This document shows, piece by piece, positions 42,271 to 50,044 of a stretch of DNA of 64,000 nucleotides. The notes beneath the pieces are model-generated. The model ran no database searches and was not told the origin of the DNA. It worked only from the letters and a program-made list of their open reading frames with translations. A program made the position numbers and the translations under genes. Source of the DNA: an uncultured beta proteobacterium (GTDB lineage: Bacteria; Pseudomonadota; Gammaproteobacteria; Burkholderiales; Burkholderiaceae); the NCBI GenBank assembly GCA_903875135.1, contig CAIQUZ010000114.1:62001-126000 (forward strand). Reading direction: 5' to 3'. The first letter of the stretch is position 1, and each line of letters opens with the position of its first letter.

Positions 42271-43385
42271 TTCCGGCGTTCTTTAACACCTTTCGCAAGT
42301 ATTTCAAGCACCTTCACTGAATCATCCCAATCAATGCAAGGATCAGTAATACTTTGTCCAAAGGTTAATTGAGAAGGATCATCTTTACCTGGAGTAAATT
42401 TTTGTGCACCCCCGACAAAATGACTTTCAATCATGACACCGAAGATGGACTTAGACTTTTTACTCATTTGATCTGCGACATCTTGCGCAACGTTGACTTG
42501 TCTTTCATGTTGTTTGCTCGAGTTGGCATGTGATAAATCGACCATGAGAGATGGGTGTAGTTTTGAGTTAACGAGACTATCACAGGCTTGTGCAACGCTT
42601 GCAGCATCATAGTTAGGCGTTTTTCCACCACGCAGAATCACATGGCAATCCTTATTGCCCGTGGTTTCCACAATCGCTACTTGCCCATTTTTATGCACGG
42701 ATAAGAAGTGGTGACCTCTTGAGGCCGCCAAAATGGCATCAGTTGCAATTTTGATATTCCCGTCAGTACCATTTTTAAAACCGATGGGGGCGGATAAACC
42801 AGAGGCTAACTCTCGATGTATTTGGCTTTCTGTTGTTCTAGCGCCGATTGCGCCCCAAGAGATCAGATCACCAATATATTGAGGGGAGATAACATCTAAA
42901 AACTCACTACCGGCAGGCATTCCGAGACGATTAATTTCGATTAATAGTTGTCTAGCGATTCGTAGACCCTCGTCAATTTTATAGCTTTCATCGAGATAAG
43001 GGTCATTAATTAGACCCTTCCACCCGACGGTGGTTCTTGGTTTTTCAAAATAGACTCGCATGACGATTTCAAGATCTTTTTTGAATTGTTCGCGCAGTGG
43101 CAATAGTTTTTTTGCGTAGGCTACGGCAGCAGCTGGATCATGAATAGAGCAAGGTCCAATAATCACTAGAAGTCGATCATCTTGACCATGAATAATTTCT
43201 CGGATTTTTTTCCGTGAATTGGAGATTAATTTTTCAATCGGCGTTCCCGAGATGGGAAAAAATCGAATGAGATGCTCTGGAGGGGGCAGTATATTGATAT
43301 TTTTGATCCGTGCATCATCGGTAGATGATGTTTTATCAATACTGGCATACCAATTTTCTTGGGTGCTCATAGATTTATCGCTCAT
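42267..43385 (-). CDS. aroG: 3-deoxy-7-phosphoheptulonate (DAHP) synthase, class I
   Basis: 372 residues, aligning through most of its length with E. coli AroG: VIIGPCSIHDP, YFEKPRTTVGWKGLINDP, WGAIGARTTESQIHRELASGLS, and DLSHANSSKQ carry the metal, PEP and erythrose-4-phosphate sites. First step of the shikimate pathway. AAGGATTGAA precedes the ATG. The short N-terminal extension (about 1-30) holds the region that binds the feedback amino acid in relatives. A leader peptide and terminator upstream suggest added attenuation control. Confidence 0.97.
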   Translation of the reverse strand: MSDKSMSTQENWYASIDKTSSTDDARIKNINILPPPEHLIRFFPISGTPIEKLISNSRKKIREIIHGQDDRLLVIIGPCSIHDPAAAVAYAKKLLPLREQFKKDLEIVMRVYFEKPRTTVGWKGLINDPYLDESYKIDEGLRIARQLLIEINRLGMPAGSEFLDVISPQYIGDLISWGAIGARTTESQIHRELASGLSAPIGFKNGTDGNIKIATDAILAASRGHHFLSVHKNGQVAIVETTGNKDCHVILRGGKTPNYDAASVAQACDSLVNSKLHPSLMVDLSHANSSKQHERQVNVAQDVADQMSKKSKSIFGVMIESHFVGGAQKFTPGKDDPSQLTFGQSITDPCIDWDDSVKVLEILAKGVKERRN

Positions 43386-43415
43386 TTCAATCCTTCACTA
43401 GGTTCATACACAATC

Positions 43416-43443
43416 AAAAAAAAACCGCCTTTGATGGCGGTTT
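43416..43443 (-). terminator. Intrinsic terminator in the aroG leader (attenuator)
   Basis: On the minus strand: AAACCGCC (43443-43436), loop ATCAAA, GGCGGTTT, inside a run of nine T (43424-43416). The perfect 8-bp stem ends 31 bases before aroG. It can also serve as the end of the tldD transcript. The 5' arm is complementary to an earlier segment (see the antiterminator entry). Confidence 0.88.
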
Positions 43444-43468
43444 ATTGGAGGAATATTTTTATAAACTA

Positions 43469-43531
43469 TTACCTCTCGACCGCCAAGTCTGAGATGGAAA
43501 AGTAAAAGTAGTAGAAGATTCCTGTAAACAT
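43469..43531 (-). CDS. Predicted aroG leader peptide, Phe/Tyr-rich (20 residues)
   Basis: ATG at 43531 to TAA at 43471-43469, encoding MFTGIFYYFYFSISDLAVER. Seven of residues 2-11 are Phe or Tyr, with FYYFYF as a block. The stop lies 25 bases before the terminator stem. This is the layout of a translational attenuator: stalling at Phe/Tyr codons would free TGGCGGT just downstream, while reading to the stop would cover it. There is no clear Shine-Dalgarno sequence; an in-frame TTG lies three codons upstream. No homologue comparison was possible, so coding status is inferred from codon content, position and the matching RNA structures. Confidence 0.7.
   Translation of the reverse strand: MFTGIFYYFYFSISDLAVER
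43479..43485 (-). promoter_or_regulatory. Antiterminator segment of the aroG attenuator
   Basis: TGGCGGT inside the leader frame (Leu-Ala-Val codons) is exactly complementary to ACCGCCA at 43441-43435, which includes most of the terminator 5' arm. An upstream CTCAGAC could pair with GTCGAG around the same segment (one bulged A), giving the 1:2 hairpin of a classical attenuator. Confidence 0.6.
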
Positions 43532-43565
43532 AAGTATCAATTTAACACAAAAATATGATGTTGCA

Positions 43566-45020
43566 TTAAACACTGCCCCCTACTACCATATTTTCGATTC
43601 TCAGGGTAGGTTGTCCAACGCCTACAGGGACACTTTGACCTTCCTTGCCACAAACGCCAACGCCATCATCTAATTGAAGATCGTTACCGATCATGCTGAC
43701 CTGTTTTAAGGATTCTGGACCATTACCGATGATGGTGGCACCTTTGACGGGATATTGAATTTTGCCATTTTCTACCCAGTAAGCTTCCGTCGCTGCAAAG
43801 ACAAACTTACCATTGGTGATGTCCACTTGTCCGCCACCAAAATTGACTGCGTATAGACCTTTTTTTATACTGGCAATAATTTCTCCAGGGTCTTTATCCC
43901 CGCCTAACATATAGGTATTTGTCATACGAGGCAAGGGGAGTGAGGCGTAGCTTTCCCGACGACCATTACCGGTTAACGGCATTTTCATGAGTCGTGAGTT
44001 CATCGCATCTTGCATAAATCCTTTTAAAATACCATTTTCTATTAGGGTAGTACATTGTGTCGGATTACCTTCATCATCGACATTTAGAGAGCCACGTCGA
44101 CCCTCTAAAGTACCATCATCGACGACAGTAACTCCCTTAGCAGCCACCTTCTGGCCTAACTTTCCTGAAAAAGCTGATGAGCCTTTACGGTTAAAGTCAC
44201 CTTCGAGGCCATGACCAATTGCTTCGTGTAAAAGCACACCTGGCCATCCGGGTCCCATCACCACCGTCATTGGACCTGCCGGAGCAGGTTTGGACTCTAA
44301 GTTGGTAAGTGCTGATTCAACAGCCCGGTCTACCCAGTTATTAATACGCTCTTCTGTAAACAGGCTGTAATCATGACGCCCTCCGCCCCCGGCATTGGAG
44401 GATTCTCGACGACCATTTTGTTCAACAATGACGCTGATGGAGACGCGCACTAAAGGACGAATATCGGCAACTAATTTACCATTGCCTCGAGCGACAAGAA
44501 CGACATCAAATTCACCGGTAAGGCTTGCCATTACCTGAACAACCCGCGGATCCTTCGCGCGCGCCTTTTTGTCAATCCGCTCTAAGAGTTTGATTTTATC
44601 TTCCGTTTTTAGACTGAACATTGGATCTTGGGGATGGTACAGTGCTGGACCACTAAATACGGTAATGGGTTGTAAAGAGATCTTCTTTTTTCCACCAGCA
44701 GCACCAATGACTCTTGTTGATTTAGCTGCTTGCATCAGGGTATCCATATTGACAACGTCGGCATAGGCAAAAGCGGTTTTGTCGCCAGCGATGGCACGAA
44801 CCCCCACGCCTTGGTCAATACTAAAATTACCGGACTTCACAATTCCCTCTTCCATGCTCCAGGATTCATAACGAGTATGTTGAAAGTAGAGATCTGCATC
44901 ATCGAGCCGATGAAGGTACATTTCACCTAAAGCTTTTTCGATGACTCTTTCATCAATACCTCCTGGGGTAAGAAGGATACTTTTTGCAGTTTGAATTGAG
45001 TCTAGGGTGGTATTCGACAT
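43566..45020 (-). CDS. tldD: Metalloprotease TldD
   Basis: 484 residues. The zinc motif HEAIGHGLEGD (about 264-274) is the HExxxH site of the TldD subunit. Further family stretches: GSSAFSGKLGQKVAAKGVTVVDDGTL, and NTYMLGGDKDPGEIIAS. TldD works with TldE/PmbA in degrading small modified or unfolded peptides; the partner is not in the window. It lies two bases after the nitrilase-family gene. Confidence 0.98.
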   Translation of the reverse strand: MSNTTLDSIQTAKSILLTPGGIDERVIEKALGEMYLHRLDDADLYFQHTRYESWSMEEGIVKSGNFSIDQGVGVRAIAGDKTAFAYADVVNMDTLMQAAKSTRVIGAAGGKKKISLQPITVFSGPALYHPQDPMFSLKTEDKIKLLERIDKKARAKDPRVVQVMASLTGEFDVVLVARGNGKLVADIRPLVRVSISVIVEQNGRRESSNAGGGGRHDYSLFTEERINNWVDRAVESALTNLESKPAPAGPMTVVMGPGWPGVLLHEAIGHGLEGDFNRKGSSAFSGKLGQKVAAKGVTVVDDGTLEGRRGSLNVDDEGNPTQCTTLIENGILKGFMQDAMNSRLMKMPLTGNGRRESYASLPLPRMTNTYMLGGDKDPGEIIASIKKGLYAVNFGGGQVDITNGKFVFAATEAYWVENGKIQYPVKGATIIGNGPESLKQVSMIGNDLQLDDGVGVCGKEGQSVPVGVGQPTLRIENMVVGGSV

Positions 45021-45022
45021 AT

Positions 45023-45844
45023 TTATGAAATTTTATTAAGGGTTCTATGCTGCAAAGCAGGTAGTTTATTACGAATTTCAAGAAGTTCACTTTTATGAAG
45101 TTCACCAATAATAAGGCCTTGGTTTTTTTCAAGAACTGCTGTTATTGTGCCCCACGGATTAATCACCATGGTATGCCCCCAAGTTTGGCGGCCATTATCA
45201 TGCAGACCCCCTTGAGCTGATGCCACTACATAACATTGGTTTTCAATAGCTCTTGCACGTAGTAAAACTTCCCAATGTACTTTTCCAGTTGTGTAAGTGA
45301 ACGCCGCTGGCAACAAATGGCAATCTACTTCACCCATCGCGCGGTACATTTCAGGAAAGCGCAGGTCGTAACAAATACTCAGTCCAAAACGCCAACTCTC
45401 ATCTGCATGAATCAATTCAAATTGGGTTAGGTCATGACCAGGGATTAACGTTCTAGACTCGTCATAACTTTCCCCACCGGAAGAGAATGAGAACAAGTGA
45501 ATCTTATCGTAACGTGCGATGACCACTCCATGGGGATCAAAAACTAGGGTCGAGTTTAAAACACGATCGGGGATATCTGTGGAGAGAGGAATTGTGCCAG
45601 CCACGATAGAGATTTGTAAATCTTTAGCCCATTGACTCAGAGTATCTTGTATCCTGCCACCACCAAATTTTTCTTGAATTTCGAGCTTGTCACGATCTTT
45701 TTTCCCTAACAGACAAAAGTATTCAGGTAAAACAACGACTTGGCAGTGTTGATTAGCCGCTTGTTGAATGAATTCTTTGGCTTTGGCAAGATTTTTTGTC
45801 AGATCAGAACCTGACACCATTTGGATACTAGCAACTTTAATCAT
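45023..45844 (-). CDS. Carbon-nitrogen hydrolase (Nit-type, probable deaminated-glutathione amidase)
   Basis: 273 residues. The catalytic triad of the nitrilase superfamily is visible: Glu in VVLPEYFCL (about 42), Lys in RYDKIHLF (about 112) and Cys in GLSICYDLRFPEMYR (about 153). Length and the CYDLRFPE motif match the Nit1/NitFhit branch, whose members hydrolyse deaminated glutathione, a repair reaction. Another omega-amidase-like substrate cannot be excluded. It is the middle gene of yhdP-nit-tldD. Confidence 0.92.
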   Translation of the reverse strand: MIKVASIQMVSGSDLTKNLAKAKEFIQQAANQHCQVVVLPEYFCLLGKKDRDKLEIQEKFGGGRIQDTLSQWAKDLQISIVAGTIPLSTDIPDRVLNSTLVFDPHGVVIARYDKIHLFSFSSGGESYDESRTLIPGHDLTQFELIHADESWRFGLSICYDLRFPEMYRAMGEVDCHLLPAAFTYTTGKVHWEVLLRARAIENQCYVVASAQGGLHDNGRQTWGHTMVINPWGTITAVLEKNQGLIIGELHKSELLEIRNKLPALQHRTLNKIS

Positions 45845-45863
45845 TGAGATAGATTAGCACTTT

Positions 45864-48800
45864 TTAGGGGCCCGTGTTGGGCAGGGGCAATGCTGGAGAA
45901 ATAGGGGTACTTTTACTTGTATTATTTTTACCGGGCTCATTGAGAAGAGCTTTACGTCGAATATTTTGCAACACCTCAGGATCTATCGGTTTGCCAGACT
46001 GGTCCAGTGGAATTACTTCCGGATTTTGCCAACTCCCTTGGATTAGTAAGTCAGTTTGTAAGGCTTTATTAACACCAGTAGAAAATAGGTATTGCCCAAT
46101 CATGGTTGTAACTCCAATAATGGGCGTTACAAAATATAAAGCGGCTAGCGATGCTGAACCAAAATTAATTCTAGGGTAAATCGTGACACGAAGATCCTGA
46201 GTTTCACGATTTAAATTAATGATACCCCTTGAGGTAATTCGAGCGAGAGTACTTTGTAATTCAAAGTCCTTATTATTAATGACGCCGCGTCGAATATTCG
46301 CAGTGGCTTGAATTTTATCGAAAGGCGTTCCAGAACTGATAGCTTCTCCTAGACTGCCTTTAAAGTTTAATGTCACAAACTTAAACAAGCTTTGTAGACT
46401 CAAAATTCCTAATAATTTTGCAGCCCCAGGATCTACTTGCAAAATCGTGCCATTTTTAATTTCTAGACTCATCTCACCATTGAGGGTTAGGGTATTAAAG
46501 TCAATAGGGGAGCCTTGCCAATTCACCTCACTATGAATCGTACCTGCACCACCTGAAAGTACTTTAGATTTAGGACTGATTGAAGAAATGAGCTCTCCGG
46601 TGTTTTTCGTTTCAAGATCGATCATTAAAAATGTTTTACCAGCTTCATTGGATGAGGGCATTTCCCAACGACCGTTACCAGATAGGATGCCATTTTTATT
46701 TTTGATCAACATCTGGTCGATATTCCAATGCTTGTTCACTTGATGAGCTTGAAAGTTGACCTCACTATATTCTGCAGTTCCGAATATCAGGTTTTTAATG
46801 GAGATGTCCATATTCGGCAGATCTTGAGTAGTTGATTTTGATTTAGTGTTTGCGTGAACCTCCTTGTTCGGCTCAGGAATCTGAAGTTTAGTTAAGATAG
46901 CTTTGACTGCACCATTTGGAATCTGAGAGTTAGGAGTCTGCCATTGAAGCTCTCCCTCAAGTTCAGGTGAGTTGAGCTTAGCTACCCAGTCTTTATTCGT
47001 TTGCAAACCCTCTAGATTGATTTTATGGAACGTTCTATTGAGAACAATCATTTGATTAGTTTTTCCGGACAAGGTCGCGGTTAAAGGGGCTTGTCCGGAC
47101 ATTTCTTGATTTTCGCTTTTGGATTGATCGAACATGGCGGGGTTTAAAGATTGAACTTCACTCACTCGTTCAATCCATTGGTCTAATTGCAGAGTATCCA
47201 TATCAAATGCAATGTTCACAGGGGTAGAGACATTGTTTAAAGTAGCATTTCCAACGATCACGGCCGCTTTTTCGATGTGCTTATTGCGTAATTGTCCCGT
47301 TATTTGAAGCAGATTACCCAACTTCATATGCCAATCAGTTGTGTGATTGGCTGTTGAGTTGGTGGTCAATTTAACGACTCCTTCCATGGATTCACCCGCT
47401 AATTTGACCATCGGTTGAGGTAAATCAATGCGCGTTCGCTTTAAATCAAGATTTAATAGAACGGATGACTCATTCGGATTTCTGAGGATAGTCCCTTGAA
47501 TTGCCAAATTCCCTGTAAGAGCATTTTTTAGTGTATCTTGATGTAACCCTTGACTCACTAAAAGCAGTTCTTGTAATTGAGCGCTATCGATATCGCCACG
47601 CAGATCAATTTGTTCAGGATGCCCAGGGTTACTTTTAATAACGACTGGACCACCTAAAAAGCTCCCAACGATATCAGCTTTTTTTAGGCCTTTTTCATCG
47701 AAACTAAGGCTCCCTTTTTGAATCATTCCAGGAGGATGGTTGCCCCAGCGAATTTGGTTTTTATCAAGATCAACTTGAGCATCTAGCAGTGTTTTCTCAA
47801 CTTGACTAAAGTAGTGGTCTATTTTTAAATTGAGTTGAGCATTCCCATTGAAAGATAGTTGCTTCATCTGCGATTGCCATGGATAACCGATTGGCGAAGC
47901 ACTCAAATATTGAATAAAGTCTCCAAGAGCGCCATTAGCAACCCCTGTAACGGCTAAATGATTAGGGCTTTCAGATAAGTCCATTCTGGCAACAACATTT
48001 TTAACTTGAACATTTTTATAGATACCTAGCGGTGTACTGACATTTAATAAACTATTGTCCATCGTGATATCGGCATTAATTTTTTCAAAAGCTAGCCACT
48101 CACCTTTTGTCGTAGAGTCTGGCAGTATTGGTCTAAAAGATGCGTCCTTTAGATGAGCATCTAATTTAAATTCGCCAGGAAACTTATTGGAGTAGGGGAT
48201 GTTGTGGGTGTCCCCATGAATATGAAGACTACTATTTTCTAAGCGCCCCTTTAGTACGGCGCCTTTTAAATAGGTCATTGCAGATTTTGCAATATAACTA
48301 GGGACCAAACTTAAGAGTTTTTTAGCATCAATTTTGACCAAGTCGATATCTAAGTCAAGATGATCTTTAATGCCTTTATTGGGAGTTGTATAGGCAAACT
48401 TAGCAGAGAGGTCATTTTGTGAGTCTTTGATTTGAAGATGACGCGAGCCAAATTCCCATTCAGACTTTTTTTTCTGCCAGTAAAGTTCACCTGAAATTGG
48501 GGGAACAGTCACTTTGGTCTCTGTGAAGTAGGACTCTGATTGAAGTAGTAATTCTTGAGAATCAAGCGCCAATGAACCTGCATCTAAGGAGCCCTTGAGT
48601 ATTCCAGAAACACCTTTTATGCCCGGAATCTCATCCTTCCATGGTTGCCATCCAACACGATTAAGATTCCCTGAGAAAGTGAGTTCTTCATGTGCTTTGG
48701 AAAGGGGCTTTAATAAAGCATTTTCCTGAGGAATTTTCCACAGTATGTGCAGCTGATCAATCGTCCCCTCTGGTTGAAGTGCTTTCATTGGGCTGATCCA

Positions 48801-49928
48801 CTTTTCCGGCAGAGGTAACCCCTGAATGAATAACGAGGATTCAGAAAGCGGCAGTTGTGGCACCACGACCTCCAGCAATTGAATACCTTGATTGTTAGAA
48901 GTTGGAGTAACTTTAATTCCTAGATCATCCAAAGAGTAGGTTTGATTTTTCGTATCATCTAACATTTGCCACTGAAAAGTTTTCGTATTTATCAGATAGG
49001 TTTTATCTTTTGAGGTTTGGTCAATGGCTAAGTTGATCCGTTGTAGTTTTAATGGTGAACGATTGCCCAGCCATTGAATATTGATTTGAGAGCCATTGAG
49101 CTGAGCCTCGCTATGTTTCAACATACCCTCACTAAATTGCGTATGCCCAGTGAATTTTATCTCTCCAGACCCTGACTTAATTGGAGACTTTGTAATTTTT
49201 AATAGATTTGCAATATTGACCTTTTGAATATCCCATTGAAATTCACCATTCCAATTTCTCCAATCTGCCCGATCTGAAAAGGACTGGTGTTGAAACTCGC
49301 CAGAAATAGTTAAAAGACCTTGAGTTGGCCTAACAAAAGCATTTAAGTGGATATGGTGGTTATTCTTTTTGTTTTCCACAGAAAAAGATTCAATAGTAAA
49401 GTCGGTATCTGAGTTGTTAACAAGATCATCGGCAAGGTCCACCTGAATATTTTTCAGATCTAGTTTCGTAACCCGCAAAAGCCATTGCAACGAACTAGAG
49501 TTATCTCCTGATGGTTGACTCTTGATTCCCGCAAAGCTCCAAACCCCATCCTGATTTCTTTGTGCTTTGACAGAAATATTTTCGGCGACAAGATCCTCAA
49601 AGAGGGGCTGTCTGTCCCAAAGCGATTCCCAGCTAATAACGCCGGTAATCTTAGGAATATCTAAGAGTTTTTCAGGAGAGTCTTTTTTTTCAAAATGAAT
49701 ATTTTGGATTTCGAATGCTGGATGGAAGTTTTCCCAGTGTGTTTTGATAGATCCAATATGAGCATTGATTTCAAACTGCTCACTGATGAGGCTAGTTATT
49801 TGATCTTTTTTAGACTCAACTAGGGGCCAAAGAAGATATCGAACGACAATTTGCGAGAGAAACAAAGAGACGAAAACAATACCAAAAATTGAATATAGGG
49901 ACACTCTCAGGAGTCGAGATTGCATCAT
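45864..49928 (-). CDS. yhdP: YhdP-family AsmA-like lipid transport protein
   Basis: 1354 residues. One N-terminal membrane helix (about 10-30) anchors a very long periplasmic region of repeating beta strands (DUF3971 and AsmA-type C-terminus). The C-terminal ITSRGIINLNRETQDLRVTIYPRINFGSASLAALYFVTPIIGV is typical. YhdP with TamB and YdbH forms inner-to-outer-membrane bridges that move phospholipids in E. coli. This protein is longer than E. coli YhdP and has a Pro/Ser-rich tail. It heads the minus-strand run yhdP-nit-tldD-aroG and is divergent from glnE. Two adjacent ATGs are possible starts. Confidence 0.93.
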   Translation of the reverse strand: MMQSRLLRVSLYSIFGIVFVSLFLSQIVVRYLLWPLVESKKDQITSLISEQFEINAHIGSIKTHWENFHPAFEIQNIHFEKKDSPEKLLDIPKITGVISWESLWDRQPLFEDLVAENISVKAQRNQDGVWSFAGIKSQPSGDNSSSLQWLLRVTKLDLKNIQVDLADDLVNNSDTDFTIESFSVENKKNNHHIHLNAFVRPTQGLLTISGEFQHQSFSDRADWRNWNGEFQWDIQKVNIANLLKITKSPIKSGSGEIKFTGHTQFSEGMLKHSEAQLNGSQINIQWLGNRSPLKLQRINLAIDQTSKDKTYLINTKTFQWQMLDDTKNQTYSLDDLGIKVTPTSNNQGIQLLEVVVPQLPLSESSLFIQGLPLPEKWISPMKALQPEGTIDQLHILWKIPQENALLKPLSKAHEELTFSGNLNRVGWQPWKDEIPGIKGVSGILKGSLDAGSLALDSQELLLQSESYFTETKVTVPPISGELYWQKKKSEWEFGSRHLQIKDSQNDLSAKFAYTTPNKGIKDHLDLDIDLVKIDAKKLLSLVPSYIAKSAMTYLKGAVLKGRLENSSLHIHGDTHNIPYSNKFPGEFKLDAHLKDASFRPILPDSTTKGEWLAFEKINADITMDNSLLNVSTPLGIYKNVQVKNVVARMDLSESPNHLAVTGVANGALGDFIQYLSASPIGYPWQSQMKQLSFNGNAQLNLKIDHYFSQVEKTLLDAQVDLDKNQIRWGNHPPGMIQKGSLSFDEKGLKKADIVGSFLGGPVVIKSNPGHPEQIDLRGDIDSAQLQELLLVSQGLHQDTLKNALTGNLAIQGTILRNPNESSVLLNLDLKRTRIDLPQPMVKLAGESMEGVVKLTTNSTANHTTDWHMKLGNLLQITGQLRNKHIEKAAVIVGNATLNNVSTPVNIAFDMDTLQLDQWIERVSEVQSLNPAMFDQSKSENQEMSGQAPLTATLSGKTNQMIVLNRTFHKINLEGLQTNKDWVAKLNSPELEGELQWQTPNSQIPNGAVKAILTKLQIPEPNKEVHANTKSKSTTQDLPNMDISIKNLIFGTAEYSEVNFQAHQVNKHWNIDQMLIKNKNGILSGNGRWEMPSSNEAGKTFLMIDLETKNTGELISSISPKSKVLSGGAGTIHSEVNWQGSPIDFNTLTLNGEMSLEIKNGTILQVDPGAAKLLGILSLQSLFKFVTLNFKGSLGEAISSGTPFDKIQATANIRRGVINNKDFELQSTLARITSRGIINLNRETQDLRVTIYPRINFGSASLAALYFVTPIIGVTTMIGQYLFSTGVNKALQTDLLIQGSWQNPEVIPLDQSGKPIDPEVLQNIRRKALLNEPGKNNTSKSTPISPALPLPNTGP

Positions 49929-50044
49929 TTAGCCGGAATTGTCTTAACAATGCGAATAGGCATGTGATTTAAAAAGATCGATAACATATCTCTTATTATC
50001 CGATAAGGTGATGAAGGCGATGGGTTTTTTGATACTATTTTGAG

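Noticed and set aside
45874-46179. 101-residue plus-strand ORF opposite the end of yhdP
   Set aside because: Antisense to the conserved YhdP C-terminus; no independent support.
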